From Selenomonadaceae bacterium (GTDB lineage: Bacteria > Bacillota > Negativicutes > Selenomonadales > Selenomonadaceae), in assembly GCA_017614505.1 (NCBI GenBank), contig JAGABT010000007.1, positions 62,001 through 126,000 on the forward strand: a stretch of DNA of 64,000 nucleotides, in the 5' to 3' direction. Position numbers and translations under genes: made by a program. The notes under the pieces are model-generated. The model was not told the origin of the DNA. It saw only the letters and a list, made by a program, of their open reading frames with translations, and did no database searches. This document shows, piece after piece, positions 53,301 to 61,256 of this stretch; the stretch's first letter is position 1; each line of letters begins with the position of its first letter.

Positions 53301-53305
53301 AACGT

Positions 53306-56020
53306 TTAAATGTCCATTTTGCTCTGCATGACTTTAATCGAGTTGACGATAGCCTTGCGGTTTTCGCGAATTGCGCCCTGTTCGATAATCTGCGCGAACT
53401 GCGACGGCATCATCTTAGCGGCGTTATTGCGAATCCAGGCGCGAAATTCCTTAGCGCCTTCGCCCGCCTGCAAATGTTCGCGAATCAGCTCGACGTTTTT
53501 GGTGACGACGGAAATGAACGCGCGCTCCAGCCCGATAGCGTTAATGACAGCCTTAGCGGTAATGTCGCGCAGAATTTCAATGTCAGCGTCGAGCGTGGCG
53601 GTCATGTCTTCCTTGCTGCGCATGCGTTTGAGCTTTTTCGCCATTTCGTGAAGTTCTTCGAGCTGCGCGGGGAATTGCGTATCGGTTTCAGCGCTGGCGG
53701 CGGTGCCTGTCTTGACGTAGGCGTTGACGAGATTTTCGATAGCCTGAACGCGCTGTTCGTCGGAAAGGCTCTGCCAGTTGAGGTTGAACAGATTTTCGAG
53801 GCGGTTGCCGAATTTATCCTTGCCCTTGATTTTCGGGTCGGACTGAATGTCGACAAGATTAATACCGGCGTCGGTTAAGATTTGCGCCCACTTGTTCAGC
53901 GGCAGCGTTTCAGGATTTATCTTCATGTCCTCGGCAAAATCTTCAAAGATACCGCGCAGGAAATTTTCATTCGCCGCAGGATTTTTCTTTTCGCGCGGTT
54001 TAATCGAAGGCACAACGCTTTCGTGCACCAGAATTTTCGAGAAGAAATTGGCGCCGTCCTTACCGATATTTTCCAGCTGCAGATTATTTTTCAGCGTCGG
54101 CATGTTGTAGTAAACCGACAGCGAAATTAATTCCGCCAGCGTCGCCTGCACCTTGTTAAGGCGCTCGTCTTCCGCGAACGGCGTTGAAATCAGCGTCTGA
54201 ATCAGCGTCGTCACGAATCTTTCAACCAGCGCGTTGAAGTTGCAGTCGGCACCTTCCTTAATCAGCATTTTGTCGAACAGCTCGTTCACGGACGCTTCAA
54301 GCTCAGCCTTATTCGGTGTGTCAGCCTCGGCGCCCATGATTTTCAAAAACGATTCGACGAGTTCTGCGCGAAGATTTTTCTGGCGCTCAATCGTCAGACG
54401 GGCGGCGCTGGTAACGATATTCTCCACGAAAATTTTGCCGAGCTTATCGCGGACGTTGCCGTTAATCGTCGTTGCGGGGTAAATCCCGTCGGGGTCAATC
54501 GCCAGGCTGTATTCCACGTCGTGAATGAGTTCCTCGCAAAATTCGGCGCCGGACAGCGGGTAAATATTTTCAATTTCGGTTTTGAGCGCGCTGGTGAACG
54601 GCGCGTCGTGAACAATCTGGCTGGTGTGGGACTTCGTGATTTTGTTGGATTCCTTGATAAACTGCGGCAGGCGGCTTTGAATGTCCATGAGAATTTCAGC
54701 GCTGACGTCGGTGTAATTGAGCTCGCCGGAACTGTAGCGCTCAAGCAGATTGTCAAGCACTTCCTTGGTTTTGGTGAGCGTACTTTCAGCGCGGCGGCGA
54801 ATGACTTCAAAGCGGTCGTTGTCGTAGTAGTGCTGCATTTTCTGATGAAGAGCGCCAACGCCGTCGCCGTTAGGAAGTCCCCATTCGTCGATAACGCGCT
54901 TTGCAACGTCGCCAGAAATTAAACCGGCGCCTTCGAGGTACGCGCGCGCCGAGCCGCCCACGATATGATTCAGCAGGGCGATTTGGTATTTGTTAACGGC
55001 TTCATTCGTGAGGGCGGCGAGGTTGTTCTGGGCGGTAGCGGCGTCGGAGGCGCGGTCGATTTTGTTGCCGAAAACGAACGCCTTCGCGCTGAGCTTGATA
55101 CCGTCAGCGTCCTGCCCTTTGCGGAGCATGTCAAGCTGGGTACCGGTAAGATTGGGGCGGTCGCCAACATTCGTCACGAGAATAATCGCGTCGGTAGTCT
55201 TGAGCATTTCTTCAGTCTGGCGCTTGTGAAGTTCGGTCGGCGAATCGAATCCAGGCACGTCGTACAAAACGAGATGGCTCATTTCAGCGAGCTGCGTCGA
55301 ACGAATGATAACATTTTTGACGGCGTAGGGGTGCGGCTGGCGGATAACGCTGCCGTCGGGATTCTTGCCGCTCATGCCGGTAATGTAAACCTTGAACTCG
55401 TTGAAATCGTCGCCGCCTGTCCAGTATTCCGCGCCGAATTTTTTAGGCGACTGCCCAAGCAGCTGGAGAATTTTATTCTTGCCTTCGAGAATCGCCTTGA
55501 TGTCTTCGGCGGTGGTGCCGTTGTGAATCATGAAAATCCCGCGCTGGTCGGGGTCGGTCTCGACGGCTTTCCAGTAGCGGTTGAACGCCTCGAACGTCAT
55601 GTTGAAAAAGTCCACGGCGTCGGGATATTTCACGTCGTTGAGCATTCGCTTGAAATTTTTGTTGAACTCTTCGCGGCTGTAGAAATAAACTTCGGCAACG
55701 TCGGTATCGCCGGAACGAATTTCGGTCGTGGTGTAGGTGCAGCGCTCGGAATATTCCGGCAGCACCATGGATTTAATCAGCGCATTGCCGAGGGTGGACT
55801 TGCCGGCTTTTTCGAGTCCGACGATAGCTACGGTAAATTCGCGGCTCTGCAGTTTCTTCAAAACTTTCTTGTTAGCCGCCTGCAGACGCTCAAGCTCGGC
55901 GCGTTCCTCGCCCTGTACTACAAGACCTTCCGCGTCGATTTTGAAAATTTCGCTGAAAGTGCGGTCGGCGTTGCTCAGCTTGTCGATGAAATTCTGCTTG
56001 CTCTGTTCCCAGTCACTCAT
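53306..56020 (-). CDS. Dynamin-like large GTPase
   Basis: 904 residues from ATG 56020 with AAGGGAG upstream. The GTPase domain has G1 GLEKAGKST (68-76), G2 Thr in CTYTTTEIRSG, G3 DVPGFDSP (254-261) and G4 NKID (319-322). A very long helical region fills the rest, as in bacterial dynamin-like proteins and large YjdA/CrfC-type clamp-binding GTPases. No membrane helix is evident. Its partners are unknown; it is a single-gene unit with a strong promoter divergent from an exported protein. Roles in membrane repair or replication-fork dynamics are known in the wider family. Confidence 0.85.
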   Translation of the reverse strand: MSDWEQSKQNFIDKLSNADRTFSEIFKIDAEGLVVQGEERAELERLQAANKKVLKKLQSREFTVAIVGLEKAGKSTLGNALIKSMVLPEYSERCTYTTTEIRSGDTDVAEVYFYSREEFNKNFKRMLNDVKYPDAVDFFNMTFEAFNRYWKAVETDPDQRGIFMIHNGTTAEDIKAILEGKNKILQLLGQSPKKFGAEYWTGGDDFNEFKVYITGMSGKNPDGSVIRQPHPYAVKNVIIRSTQLAEMSHLVLYDVPGFDSPTELHKRQTEEMLKTTDAIILVTNVGDRPNLTGTQLDMLRKGQDADGIKLSAKAFVFGNKIDRASDAATAQNNLAALTNEAVNKYQIALLNHIVGGSARAYLEGAGLISGDVAKRVIDEWGLPNGDGVGALHQKMQHYYDNDRFEVIRRRAESTLTKTKEVLDNLLERYSSGELNYTDVSAEILMDIQSRLPQFIKESNKITKSHTSQIVHDAPFTSALKTEIENIYPLSGAEFCEELIHDVEYSLAIDPDGIYPATTINGNVRDKLGKIFVENIVTSAARLTIERQKNLRAELVESFLKIMGAEADTPNKAELEASVNELFDKMLIKEGADCNFNALVERFVTTLIQTLISTPFAEDERLNKVQATLAELISLSVYYNMPTLKNNLQLENIGKDGANFFSKILVHESVVPSIKPREKKNPAANENFLRGIFEDFAEDMKINPETLPLNKWAQILTDAGINLVDIQSDPKIKGKDKFGNRLENLFNLNWQSLSDEQRVQAIENLVNAYVKTGTAASAETDTQFPAQLEELHEMAKKLKRMRSKEDMTATLDADIEILRDITAKAVINAIGLERAFISVVTKNVELIREHLQAGEGAKEFRAWIRNNAAKMMPSQFAQIIEQGAIRENRKAIVNSIKVMQSKMDI

Positions 56021-56033
56021 GCTGTTGGCTCCC

Positions 56034-56062
56034 TTCAAATTTTCGTTGGAATTGGCTATAAT
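56034..56062 (+). promoter_or_regulatory. Promoter of the exported protein gene (overlapping divergent pair)
   Basis: TTCAAA (56034-56039) and TATAAT (56057-56062) are 17 bases apart. Confidence 0.65.
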
Positions 56063-56089
56063 TCTAGCAGTTTCAAAATTCCTTGTAAA
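56061..56089 (-). promoter_or_regulatory. Promoter of the dynamin-like GTPase gene
   Basis: TTTACA (56089-56084) and TAGAAT (56066-56061) are 17 bases apart on the minus strand; the -10 box shares two bases with the plus-strand -10 box. Confidence 0.75.
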
Positions 56090-56102
56090 GGCGGCGGTTT
56101 CA

Positions 56103-56654
56103 ATGCTGAAATTTCTGGCGGCGGTGATAATTTTTCTACAGACAACCTGCGCGGCGGCGGAAATAAAAAAGCCCGTGCGAATTGTCTGCCTGCCGATAAT
56201 TTTCCAAAATGAAATCGACAGTGAAACTCGCAGCGGGCTTGAACTGAAAATTTCGCGCGCGGTTCACATTCCGCTGAATGGAAGTTTAAAGCTCGCGGAA
56301 TATCTTGACGCTGAAATTTCCGTCGCGGCGCTTGAAAAAAATCCTGCGGACGCCGTGAAAAATCTGGCTGAGGAACTTGACGCCGATTTGGTTATCTGCC
56401 CGATACTGCGCCGGTATTCGCAAAGTTATCTGCCAGCGTTCGGACTTAGCGGAGAATCTCGCCTTGCCAGCAGTGCCGACGCCGAGCTTATCGTTTACGA
56501 CCGCCGCACCGATACGCTGACTGATAAAAAAACTTCGCGCAGTTACAGCGGCAGTTACAGCAAATTTGGAACCGCGCCGCATTTAGCCGGTGAATGTTTC
56601 GACGCGCTGATTAAGAAAACTGGGCTCAGGGAAATTATCCGCGCGATTCGCTGA
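56103..56654 (+). CDS. Exported protein of unknown function
   Basis: 183 residues from ATG 56103 with AAAGGCGG upstream. A signal peptide (about 1-20, CAAA-E) precedes a 160-residue domain with alternating strands: RIVCLPIIFQ near the start, ELDADLVICPILRRYSQSY, and LIVYDRRTDTLTDKKTSRSYSG. The pattern fits small exported proteins that resemble the GldD/CsgG-like alpha/beta folds of Negativicutes, but I do not assign it. It is divergent from the dynamin-like gene and shares its control region. Confidence 0.7.
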   Translation: MLKFLAAVIIFLQTTCAAAEIKKPVRIVCLPIIFQNEIDSETRSGLELKISRAVHIPLNGSLKLAEYLDAEISVAALEKNPADAVKNLAEELDADLVICPILRRYSQSYLPAFGLSGESRLASSADAELIVYDRRTDTLTDKKTSRSYSGSYSKFGTAPHLAGECFDALIKKTGLREIIRAIR

Positions 56655-56699
56655 AATTATTCCGCAACGCGTTCGAGTCCAGCGCATATTGAGTTTTTT

Positions 56700-56832
56700 A
56701 TCAGCATTTCTTTCTCGAAAGAAACGCTGGCAAAGAAAGGGGGCCGCATAGGTCACATCACGTGACCTGTGACGGCCCGCGCGCCGTCCATGGCGCGCTC
56801 CTTAAGCGCGTGCGTCCATGTGGCGCCTCTTT
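56700..56832 (+). repeat. Dispersed three-hairpin repeat, copy E
   Basis: Starts ATCAGCATTTCTTTC and ends GGCGCCTCTT. Hairpin 2 has a compensated inner stem, AGGTCAC-ATCA-CGTGACCT (others have GTCGC/GCGAC). Hairpin 3 is GCGCGCC-GTCCAT-GGCGCGC, and one CTTAAGCGCGTGCGTCCATG module follows. It lies between converging genes. Confidence 0.9.
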
Positions 56833-56839
56833 TTAATAT

Positions 56840-58741
56840 TTATTTTGACATGAGCGAGGCGATCTGGTTTGCGACTTCGATTGGATTATCCGGCATGATA
56901 CCTTCAATCAGCAGCGCCTGCACGTACAGCAGCTGGCAGAAATTTTTAAATTCCGGCGTATCGTTGCCGAGCGCGTGCAAGCCGCTCAGTTTTCCGAACA
57001 GCGCGTGATTCGGATTGAGTTCCAAAATTCTCTGTGCTCTGAACATCGGATTATTCATGGCGGCGAAAGTTTTTTCCATCGTCAGCGAAGGACCAGCCGC
57101 GCCGGTTGCAAGACACACTGCGCCGGACTTCAGATTGGGCGTGAGGCGGACTTCGGAAACTGCGCCGCTCAATGCGTCCTTCACGTCTTTCAGTAAATCG
57201 CCGTGGGATTTGGAAAGCTCCTCGACTTCGGTTTTGGTTTTCTGCGACTCGGCGTCGTCCAGCGCGAAATCTTCCCGCGTTATCGACTGAAATTCCTTGT
57301 CGGCGTATTTCTGGAGCGCCTCAATCGCAAATTCGTCCACGGGGTCAAGCAGGTACAAAACCTCAACGCCGCGTTCGCGCAGAATTTCCATTTGCGGCAT
57401 CTGCGAAATTGTAGCGGTATCCTTGCCGCTCGCGCAGTAAATCTTCGACTGGCTTTCCGGCATGCGCTCGACGTATTCCGCCAGCGTGCAGAGCTTTTCC
57501 TCCTTCGACGAAGTGAACATCAGCAAATCCTTCAAATCGTCCTTGCCCTTTTCGTCGTAGGCATTATTCGCGACGCCGATTTTAATCGCCTTGCCGTACT
57601 CGCGCCAGAAAGTTTCGTAGCGTTCGCGCTCATTCTTCAAAATCTTAGCCAGCTGCTTGAGAATATTTTTTTCGAGCGCCTTGCCGATTTTCCGAACTTC
57701 ACGGCTCTGCTGCAGAAGTTCCCGCGAAATATTCAGCGGCAAATCCGGCGAATCCACTAAGCCCTTGATAAAGCGCAGATAATCCGGCAGAAAATCCTTG
57801 CACTTGTTCATAATGAAGACGTGCCGCGAATACAGCTGCAAGCCGGCTTCGTAGTCCGAGTAGTACAGATTAACCGCCGCGTGTTTCGGTATGCAAAGGA
57901 GCGCCGTGTATTCCGTCGTACCTTCGGCTTTGGTATGGAAAATTTCCAGCGGCGCCTCCCACTCGTGGAACTGGTGCTTGAAAAATTCATCGTACTCTTC
58001 CTGCTTAACGTCAGATTTATTCCGCGTCCAGAGCGGCTGCATGGAATTTACCGTGCGAATCTCGACAGTTTCCTTGCCCTCGTCGTCGGTACTTGTGAAA
58101 TTCATGCGAATCGGGTACCTGATATAATCCGAATATTTCTTGATAAGATTTTCAATGGCGTATGGGCTGGTGAAGTCGTAATCCTCGCCGCCGCAAAATT
58201 CGGGCTTGAGGTGCAGGACAATCATAGTGCCGCGCGAATCTTTTTCGCAGTCTTCCAGCGTGTATTCACCGGCGCCGTCCGAAGTCCATTTGACAGCAGC
58301 AGTTTCGCCCGCGCGCCGCGTGATAAGCTCGACTTTTTCAGCAACGATGAACGCGGAGTAAAAGCCTACGCCGAACTGCCCGATAAATTCTTCGTCGACC
58401 TTGCCGCCGCCTTCGCGAATTTTCTCAAGGAACGCTTTAGTTCCCGACTGCGCGATAGTGCCGATATTATTTATAACTTCCGAGCGGCTCATTCCAAGTC
58501 CGTTATCAGAAATTGTTATGGTTTTGGTAGCGGCGTCTGGCAGGACGAAAATTTCAAATTCTTCCTCGCCGTCGAGAATTTCGCGGTTGGTCAACGACTC
58601 GAAGTGAATTTTATCAATGGCGTCGGACGCGTTGGAAATAAGCTCACGCAGGAAAATTTCCTTATTTGTATAAATAGAATTAACGACCAAATCCAGAAGC
58701 CTTTTGGTTTCTGCCTGGAATTGCAAAGTTTCAACTGACAT
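56840..58741 (-). CDS. htpG: Molecular chaperone HtpG (Hsp90)
   Basis: 633 residues from ATG 58741 behind GACGAGGAGGTAAT. The ATPase site is complete: ELISNASDAIDKIHF, DNGLGMSRSEVINNIGTIAQSGT, GQFGVGFYSAFIVAEKV, and SRGTMIVLHLK. Middle and C-terminal dimerisation domains follow; there is no MEEVD tail. It folds and stabilises client proteins under stress. The gene is single, with repeat copy E beyond its end. Confidence 0.97.
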   Translation of the reverse strand: MSVETLQFQAETKRLLDLVVNSIYTNKEIFLRELISNASDAIDKIHFESLTNREILDGEEEFEIFVLPDAATKTITISDNGLGMSRSEVINNIGTIAQSGTKAFLEKIREGGGKVDEEFIGQFGVGFYSAFIVAEKVELITRRAGETAAVKWTSDGAGEYTLEDCEKDSRGTMIVLHLKPEFCGGEDYDFTSPYAIENLIKKYSDYIRYPIRMNFTSTDDEGKETVEIRTVNSMQPLWTRNKSDVKQEEYDEFFKHQFHEWEAPLEIFHTKAEGTTEYTALLCIPKHAAVNLYYSDYEAGLQLYSRHVFIMNKCKDFLPDYLRFIKGLVDSPDLPLNISRELLQQSREVRKIGKALEKNILKQLAKILKNERERYETFWREYGKAIKIGVANNAYDEKGKDDLKDLLMFTSSKEEKLCTLAEYVERMPESQSKIYCASGKDTATISQMPQMEILRERGVEVLYLLDPVDEFAIEALQKYADKEFQSITREDFALDDAESQKTKTEVEELSKSHGDLLKDVKDALSGAVSEVRLTPNLKSGAVCLATGAAGPSLTMEKTFAAMNNPMFRAQRILELNPNHALFGKLSGLHALGNDTPEFKNFCQLLYVQALLIEGIMPDNPIEVANQIASLMSK

Positions 58742-58873
58742 TTGTATTACCTCCTCGTCAATCATTTTAGCACTTGCGTCAAGCCGCCGGATTCCTGTCA
58801 ACACTTTAGAAAGTAAATCAAATATTTTCGGCACTTTTGAAATTAAAAAAAACAGTGATTTTCGCAGGAAATA

Positions 58874-58902
58874 TTGATTCTGCTTGACGATTGTGATAAA
58901 CT
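58874..58902 (+). promoter_or_regulatory. Promoter of ispH-rpsA
   Basis: TTGATT (58874-58879) and TAAACT (58897-58902) are 17 bases apart, 65 bases before ATG 58967. Confidence 0.7.
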
Positions 58903-58966
58903 TGAGCGAGAATTTGAGCGGTTGAGGAAGATTTTTCAGCTCAATTCTAATCATGAAGGTGAAACT

Positions 58967-59788
58967 ATGGAAGTTGTCTTAGCGGAATACCTGGGGTTTT
59001 GCTATGGCGTCAAACGCGCGATAAGCATTGCGAAGGCGCATGCGGACGGGAAAAGCTGCACGCTCGGTCCAATAATTCACAATCCACAGATGGTTGAGAG
59101 GCTCAAAGCTGAAGGCGTCGGCGTGATTGAGAATTTGTCGGAAATGAGCGAGGGTACGGTTATAATCCGCTCGCATGGCGTGGGTCCGCAGATTTACAGC
59201 AAAATCCAGGCTAAAGGTTTGAAAATTGTCGATGCAACTTGCCCGCACGTCAAGAAGGCTCAACTGTCGGCGAAGGAATTATCAGAAAGCGGTTATAGCG
59301 TAATTATCATTGGAGAAAAAAATCACCCCGAAGTTAAGAGCATACTTGAATGGGCTGGCGGCGCGGCAACGGTTTTGGAAACCGAGGCGGAAGCTGAAAA
59401 TTTCGCGCAGTGCAAAAAACTCGGCGTAGTTTCGCAGACAACGGTTGCTGAAGCGCATTTTCAAAAAATCGTCGCGCGGCTTTTGAGCAAATCGAAGGAT
59501 ATTCGCATTTTGCGGACGATATGCACGGCGACGGAGCAGCGGCAGTCAGCGGCAATGGATTTGGCGGCGAAAGTCGACGTAATGCTGGTCGTGGGCGGCA
59601 GGAACAGCGCCAATACCACGAAGCTTGCGAAAATCTGTGCGGAAAGGTGCAAAACTTACCACATAGAGACCGCTGCCGAAATTTCGCCCGAATGGTTCGT
59701 CCAATCTAAAAAAGTTGGAATCACAGCCGGTGCCTCAACGCCGGACTGGATTATCAGGGAGGTTCAAATAAAGTGTCAGAGGATGTAA
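58967..59788 (+). CDS. ispH: 4-hydroxy-3-methylbut-2-enyl diphosphate reductase IspH
   Basis: 273 residues from ATG 58967 with GAAGGTG upstream. The three iron-sulfur cysteines lie in GFCYGVKRA (Cys12), DATCPHVKKAQ and TICTATEQRQ; HNPQ and SHG supply further site residues. It makes IPP and DMAPP in the last step of the methylerythritol pathway. Its end overlaps rpsA by 16 bases. In many Clostridia and some Negativicutes these two genes are fused, so this is the split or ancestral form. Confidence 0.96.
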   Translation: MEVVLAEYLGFCYGVKRAISIAKAHADGKSCTLGPIIHNPQMVERLKAEGVGVIENLSEMSEGTVIIRSHGVGPQIYSKIQAKGLKIVDATCPHVKKAQLSAKELSESGYSVIIIGEKNHPEVKSILEWAGGAATVLETEAEAENFAQCKKLGVVSQTTVAEAHFQKIVARLLSKSKDIRILRTICTATEQRQSAAMDLAAKVDVMLVVGGRNSANTTKLAKICAERCKTYHIETAAEISPEWFVQSKKVGITAGASTPDWIIREVQIKCQRM

Positions 59789-60873
59789 AGAGTATGGAGG
59801 ATATGGGAACTCTGCTCGACGCGGCGGGAGACATGGAAAATATCCGCGTGAACGAGATTGTTGAAGGAACAGTCGTGCAGGTCAACCGCAACGAGGCTTT
59901 TGTCGACATCGGCTACAAACAGGAAATTCCAATTCCTAAGCGGGAACTGGCTTATCCGGAACCCGAATCCGCCGAGGACGTTGTAAAAGTCGGCGATAAA
60001 ATCGAAGTGTACATTCAGTCGCTCGGCGGCGAAAATGGCGGCGCGCTCTCGAAAGTCAAAGCCGACCGCATGTCCGGCTGGAAAGATATTGAGGCAGTCA
60101 AAGACGAAGGCGGCACGCTTCAGGCGAAAATCACGAACGTTGTCAAAGGCGGACTCGTGGCGATGGTTGGCGATATACGCGGCTTTATTCCTGCGTCGCA
60201 GATGGAACTTCATTTCGTCAGGGACCTCTCTGTTTACGTCGATCAGGTTGTCGAAGTTGTGCCGATTGAAATTGACAAATCCAAGCAGCGCCTTGTACTT
60301 TCGCGCCGCCCGATTCTTGAGCGCGAGCGTGACGGCAAGCAGCAGGAGATTTTTGAGAAGCTCGAACCAGGGCAGACGGTCAAAGGTATCGTCAAGCGGC
60401 TGGTGGACTACGGCGCGTTCATTGACGTGGGCGGCGTCGACGGTCTTGCGCACATTTCCGACCTTTCGTGGGAGCGCGTAAATTCTCCGGCGGACGTTCT
60501 GCAGGTCGGCGACGAGGTTGACGTTTACATTAAAAACATTGACCCCGAGGCGCATAGAATTTCCCTTTCCGTCAAAAACACCCAGCGCGACCCGTGGCTC
60601 GACCGCGCCGAAGGATATAACGAAGGCGACATTATCCAGGGCAAAATCGTCAAGCTCACGCGCTTTGGCGCCTTCATGGAAATTGAGCCTGGTTTCGACG
60701 GCTTGATTCCTATGGGCGAACTCGCTGACCGCCGCATTGAGAGCGCGGACGAGGCAGTTCAGCTCGACGAAACTGTTACCGTGAAAATTATGCGTATCGA
60801 TACCAAGCGCAAGCGCATTTCCCTTTCGATTAACCGCGCGCGCCGCGACGCTGATGCGCCAACCAGACGCTGA
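59773..60873 (+). CDS. rpsA: S1 RNA-binding protein, ribosomal protein bS1-like (four S1 domains)
   Basis: 366 residues from GTG 59773; its site GGGAGG lies inside ispH, with which it overlaps by 16 bases. Four S1 domains are seen (starting at about residues 28, 113, 200 and 285), e.g. GQTVKGIVKRLVDYGAFIDVGGVDGLAHISDLSW and GDIIQGKIVKLTRFGAFMEI. Firmicute S1 proteins are usually this short type, rather than the six-domain E. coli form. It binds mRNA during initiation. A terminator follows 110 bases later. Confidence 0.93.
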   Translation: MSEDVKSMEDMGTLLDAAGDMENIRVNEIVEGTVVQVNRNEAFVDIGYKQEIPIPKRELAYPEPESAEDVVKVGDKIEVYIQSLGGENGGALSKVKADRMSGWKDIEAVKDEGGTLQAKITNVVKGGLVAMVGDIRGFIPASQMELHFVRDLSVYVDQVVEVVPIEIDKSKQRLVLSRRPILERERDGKQQEIFEKLEPGQTVKGIVKRLVDYGAFIDVGGVDGLAHISDLSWERVNSPADVLQVGDEVDVYIKNIDPEAHRISLSVKNTQRDPWLDRAEGYNEGDIIQGKIVKLTRFGAFMEIEPGFDGLIPMGELADRRIESADEAVQLDETVTVKIMRIDTKRKRISLSINRARRDADAPTRR

Positions 60874-60984
60874 AAAATCGTTTCTGTCCACCATGGAACT
60901 CGCCAGAACATTTGTCAAGGAAGTTTTCCCGCCACGGCGACGATTTGATTTTCTGCGAATACTTCAGCACCGATAAATTTAAAA

Positions 60985-61029
60985 CCGCGCAGTCGAGCGT
61001 TTCTGCAGGCTGTGCGGCTTTTCTTTTTT
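60985..61029 (+). terminator. Rho-independent terminator of ispH-rpsA
   Basis: CCGCGCAG pairs with CTGTGCGG; C and a T-rich run (TTTTCTTTTTT) follow. Confidence 0.75.
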
Positions 61030-61046
61030 GTGGTTTTTGTTTTTAT

Positions 61047-61231
61047 GTCACTTTCTTTCGAGAAAGAAAGTAACCAAAGAAAGCTTGGCCGCAGAAGTCG
61101 CTTCCGGCGACTTGTGACGGCCGGCGCCCCGTCCATGGGGCGCCTCTTAAGCGCGTGCGTCCATGTGGCGCCTCTTAAGCACGTGCGTCCATGGGGCGGC
61201 CTCTTAAAAGCGTGCGTCCATGGCGCGCTCC
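61047..61231 (+). repeat. Dispersed three-hairpin repeat, copy F, with tandem 28-bp expansion
   Basis: Begins GTCACTTTCTTTCGAGAAAG, then hairpin 2 (GGCCGCAGAAGTCGC-TTCC-GGCGACTTGTGACGGCC, compensated) and hairpin 3 (GGCGCCCC-GTCC-ATGGGGCGCC). From 61131 the motif GTCCATG recurs at 61159, 61187 and 61216, giving a unit of 28, 28 and 29 bases. It ends about ten bases before the ribosome binding site of the permease gene. Confidence 0.9.
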
Positions 61232-61256
61232 ATCAACGCTTGAGGAATTTATTCGC

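Noticed and set aside
53077..53305. CRISPR array near the repeated elements
   Set aside because: Repeats are dispersed, inverted and of unequal spacing; the only short tandem array (61131-61229) has no unique spacers.
58742..58954. N-terminal extension of HtpG upstream of 58741
   Set aside because: Hsp90 homology begins at the methionine after GACGAGGAGG; the extension lies in the intergenic region.
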